64,000 nt of DNA from CAXBNB01 sp040151475 (GTDB taxonomy: Bacteria > Bacteroidota > Bacteroidia > Cytophagales > Cyclobacteriaceae). Positions 62,129 through 64,000 of this stretch are shown piece by piece (position 1 is the first letter of the stretch; each line of letters begins with the position of its first letter). A program made the position numbers and the translations under genes. The stretch spans positions 1 through 64,000 of the forward strand of contig NZ_JBDKWG010000125.1 in NCBI RefSeq assembly GCF_040151475.1, written 5' to 3'. Under the pieces are notes generated by a model. It was given only the letters and a program-made list of their open reading frames with translations. It had not been told where the DNA came from and searched no databases.

Positions 62129-64000
62129 ATGAAAAAAGCAATATCGATATTGGCTGTTATCATATTTTGCATCGGCATGTTTCAGTGTAAAGAAAGTGGT
62201 ACTGCTGTAAAAGTCCCCAAAAATGTTGACTTTAATTTTGATATAAGGCCAATATTGGTTCAGAACTGTTACCTCTGCCACGGACCTGATCCCAGTAGCA
62301 GAAAGGCAGATTTGCGGTTAGATACTTTCGAAGGAGCAACAGCTCAAAGGGAAGAAGGAAATCCTGCCATAGTACCCGGTAATATCAGCAAAAGCGAAAT
62401 GATAAAGCGGATCACCCATCATGATGCTGATGCAATGATGCCACCACCGGAATCTAATTTAAAATTAAGCGAGTACGAGATAGAAGTACTTAAAAAATGG
62501 ATTGATCAGGGAGCTGAGTGGAAGGTTCATTGGGCTTTTAATCAACCGGAATACAAAGAAGCTGAAAAACATGATACTGATGAAGCTGTAAATGAAATCG
62601 ATAATTACATTCTGGAAAAACTGGAAAACAAAGGGCTTAGTCCCGCTCCATTGGCTAATAAAAACACACTTATCCGTCGTGTGTCATATATTTTAACAGG
62701 ACTACCACCCACTCCGGACGAACTGAGTCAGTTTTTGGCAGACGATAGTCCTGATGCCTATGAGAAAATGGTTGACCAATACCTTGAATCAGGCGCATTT
62801 GGTGAAAGATGGGCACGTCATTGGATGGATATTGTGAGGTATGCAGAAACAAAAGGGCATGAGTTTGATTTTCCAATAATAGGTGCATGGCAATATAGAG
62901 ATTATCTTATTCGTGCATTCAATGAAGATATACCTTACGACCAGTTGGTCAGAGAACATTTGGCCGGAGATCTATTGGACTCAGTAAGGTGGAATCCTGA
63001 ATCCGGTATCAATGAATCCCGGTTGGGTACTGCTTTTTATGCACTGGGGGAAGGTACTCATAGTCCTGTTGATATCAGGAAAGATGAAGCAGACAGAATA
63101 GATAACATGATTGACGTGACCACTAAAACATTTCAGGGACTAACAGTTTCGTGTGCGAGGTGTCATGATCATAAATTTGACCCTATACCAACAGCCGACT
63201 ATTATGCATTATATGGTGTAATGGAAAGTAGTAGATTTTCTCTTAATCCATCCAACCTTACTTATGATAAAGTGAAGAGCCTTGAAGAAATTGAAGGCCT
63301 TAAAAACGGTATCAGGAACCTTATTGCTGAAAACTGGCCTACCGATGACCTGGTACTTTCAGACAGCCCGGCAACAACAGAAAAGCCACAGGAAGAATCT
63401 GAGTGGAATTATAAGGTATTGGGTGATTTTAGAGGTCAGGATTTGAACGACTGGAAAAGTGACGGACTTGCTTTTGGCACAAAAACTACTTTAGGCAAGC
63501 CGGAGTTTAATACTGAAGGGAATAAATTGGTAAGACTTGCCAGCGGAGCAGCATCGAGCAGGCAGCTTTCAAAAGGAGTGTATGGTGCTTTACGCTCACC
63601 CAATTTTGTTATAGATACCGATTTTATCGGAGTACATGCTTTAGGTGAAAAAGCGATGATCCGAATCATCATTGATAACTTTCAATTAATTAGATACCCG
63701 ATATATGGGGGATTAGAGAAAAAAATAAATACTCAGGAGTGGAAAAAATACAGCTTTGATGTTTCGCCATGGAAAGGACACAAGGCATATATTGAAATAC
63801 TTCCCGGAGAATACAATGGCCATCATTATAAATTAGAAGAAGATGCTTTTATAGACGTAGAATATGTTATTGCCTATGATGGAGAGTGGCCAGAGCAAAT
63901 AAAAAATACTGGCAATAGTAAAGAAAACGAGAGTTTTGATGATTGGGTATCAGGTAAAGCTTCTACTCAGTTGGTAGAGAATATAAACTATCTCATAAAG
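62129..64000 (+). CDS. PSCyt1/DUF1549 cytochrome-type lipoprotein (runs off the window)
   Basis: The first 624 codons of a large secreted protein. Lipobox ends at Cys20 (IGMFQC). A PSCyt1 haem domain follows ('ILVQNCYLCHGPDP', CxxCH), with 'HHDADAMMPPPESNLKLSEYEI'. DUF1549 (PSCyt2) starts near residue 155 and includes 'RWARHWMDIVRYAETKGHEF' and 'VSCARCHDHKFDPIPTADYYALYG' with a second CxxCH. After it a jelly-roll/LamG-like part begins; DUF1553 is expected downstream. This architecture is most common in Planctomycetota and in sugar-degrading Bacteroidota, where it is tied to polysaccharide or polyol degradation. The next gene is often a DUF1501 protein, which would confirm the pairing. Confidence 0.85.
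   Translation, partial: MKKAISILAVIIFCIGMFQCKESGTAVKVPKNVDFNFDIRPILVQNCYLCHGPDPSSRKADLRLDTFEGATAQREEGNPAIVPGNISKSEMIKRITHHDADAMMPPPESNLKLSEYEIEVLKKWIDQGAEWKVHWAFNQPEYKEAEKHDTDEAVNEIDNYILEKLENKGLSPAPLANKNTLIRRVSYILTGLPPTPDELSQFLADDSPDAYEKMVDQYLESGAFGERWARHWMDIVRYAETKGHEFDFPIIGAWQYRDYLIRAFNEDIPYDQLVREHLAGDLLDSVRWNPESGINESRLGTAFYALGEGTHSPVDIRKDEADRIDNMIDVTTKTFQGLTVSCARCHDHKFDPIPTADYYALYGVMESSRFSLNPSNLTYDKVKSLEEIEGLKNGIRNLIAENWPTDDLVLSDSPATTEKPQEESEWNYKVLGDFRGQDLNDWKSDGLAFGTKTTLGKPEFNTEGNKLVRLASGAASSRQLSKGVYGALRSPNFVIDTDFIGVHALGEKAMIRIIIDNFQLIRYPIYGGLEKKINTQEWKKYSFDVSPWKGHKAYIEILPGEYNGHHYKLEEDAFIDVEYVIAYDGEWPEQIKNTGNSKENESFDDWVSGKASTQLVENINYLIK

Noticed and set aside
1..64000. CRISPR array, tRNA or rRNA genes
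   Set aside because: I saw no regularly spaced direct repeats, no cloverleaf with TTCGA/GGTTC arm context and no rRNA-like stretches; the TTCGAT in the 20307 element belongs to its terminal repeat, not to a tRNA.

Overview
The window looks like a chromosomal segment of a low-GC member of the Bacteroidota, probably of the Cytophagales type. The evidence is a SusC/SusD pair with its own ECF sigma factor and FecR anti-sigma factor, promoters with a TAnnTTTG -7 element instead of classical -10 boxes, weak or absent Shine-Dalgarno sequences, parE-parC in tandem, FloA, and many secreted proteins with 'SAQ'-type signal peptides. I cannot name a species. Layout: Bases 1-800 hold a broken anti-phage CBASS locus. 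The end of an IS3-family element (its orfA reads out of the window on the minus strand) abuts the last ~70 codons of a CD-NTase-like gene that also carries an internal stop; the overlapping E2-like gene is still open. Next come moaD-moaE (molybdopterin synthase), an RND/MMPL exporter (minus), a PHP-domain phosphoesterase with an apparent frameshift in its signal peptide, an MltB-like lytic transglycosylase, and a nutrient-uptake locus: secreted sulfatase, ECF sigma, FecR, SusC and SusD, closed by a hairpin terminator. Bases 15.8-20.1 kb (minus) encode an acyl-CoA thioesterase, a CoA-transferase/hydrolase and a TPR histidine kinase. A 213-bp inverted-repeat element follows at 20.3-20.5 kb. An iron-uptake pair (TonB-dependent siderophore receptor and PepSY membrane protein) lies at 20.9-24.6 kb. 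Then come housekeeping and conserved genes: parE-parC, a SanA/YdcF-like protein, HrpB helicase, a DEAD-box RNA helicase, DUF1456, FloA, an MFS transporter and ssb, with a 131-bp MITE-like element behind ssb. At 40.2-40.9 kb are three tandem paralogues of a tiny membrane-anchored coiled-coil protein, one too short for most gene callers. At 42-50 kb lie two very large secreted WD40-caspase proteins and a TPR protein on the minus strand, facing a divergent SecA-NBD2-like orphan domain across a perfect palindrome. This is the best candidate for an undescribed system. From 51.7 to 59.3 kb are an FtsX/MacB permease, an alpha/beta-hydrolase lacking all catalytic residues, and a ferrous-iron operon: a membrane-anchored DtxR-FeoA fusion, a stand-alone FeoB GTPase and a stand-alone FeoB permease, with a convergent classical DtxR/MntR repressor. 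The end holds an arginase, an ACT-domain protein, an inositol 2-dehydrogenase and the first 624 codons of a PSCyt1/DUF1549 cytochrome-type lipoprotein. How genes connect: related TTTAG...CTAAA palindromes sit at predicted promoters of the siderophore receptor, the feo operon and the dtxR gene, so the two iron loci 31 kb apart probably share metal-dependent control. The CBASS locus is inactive as read. Several genes (RND exporter, SanA-like) have no ATG/GTG/TTG start that would include their N-terminal membrane helix.
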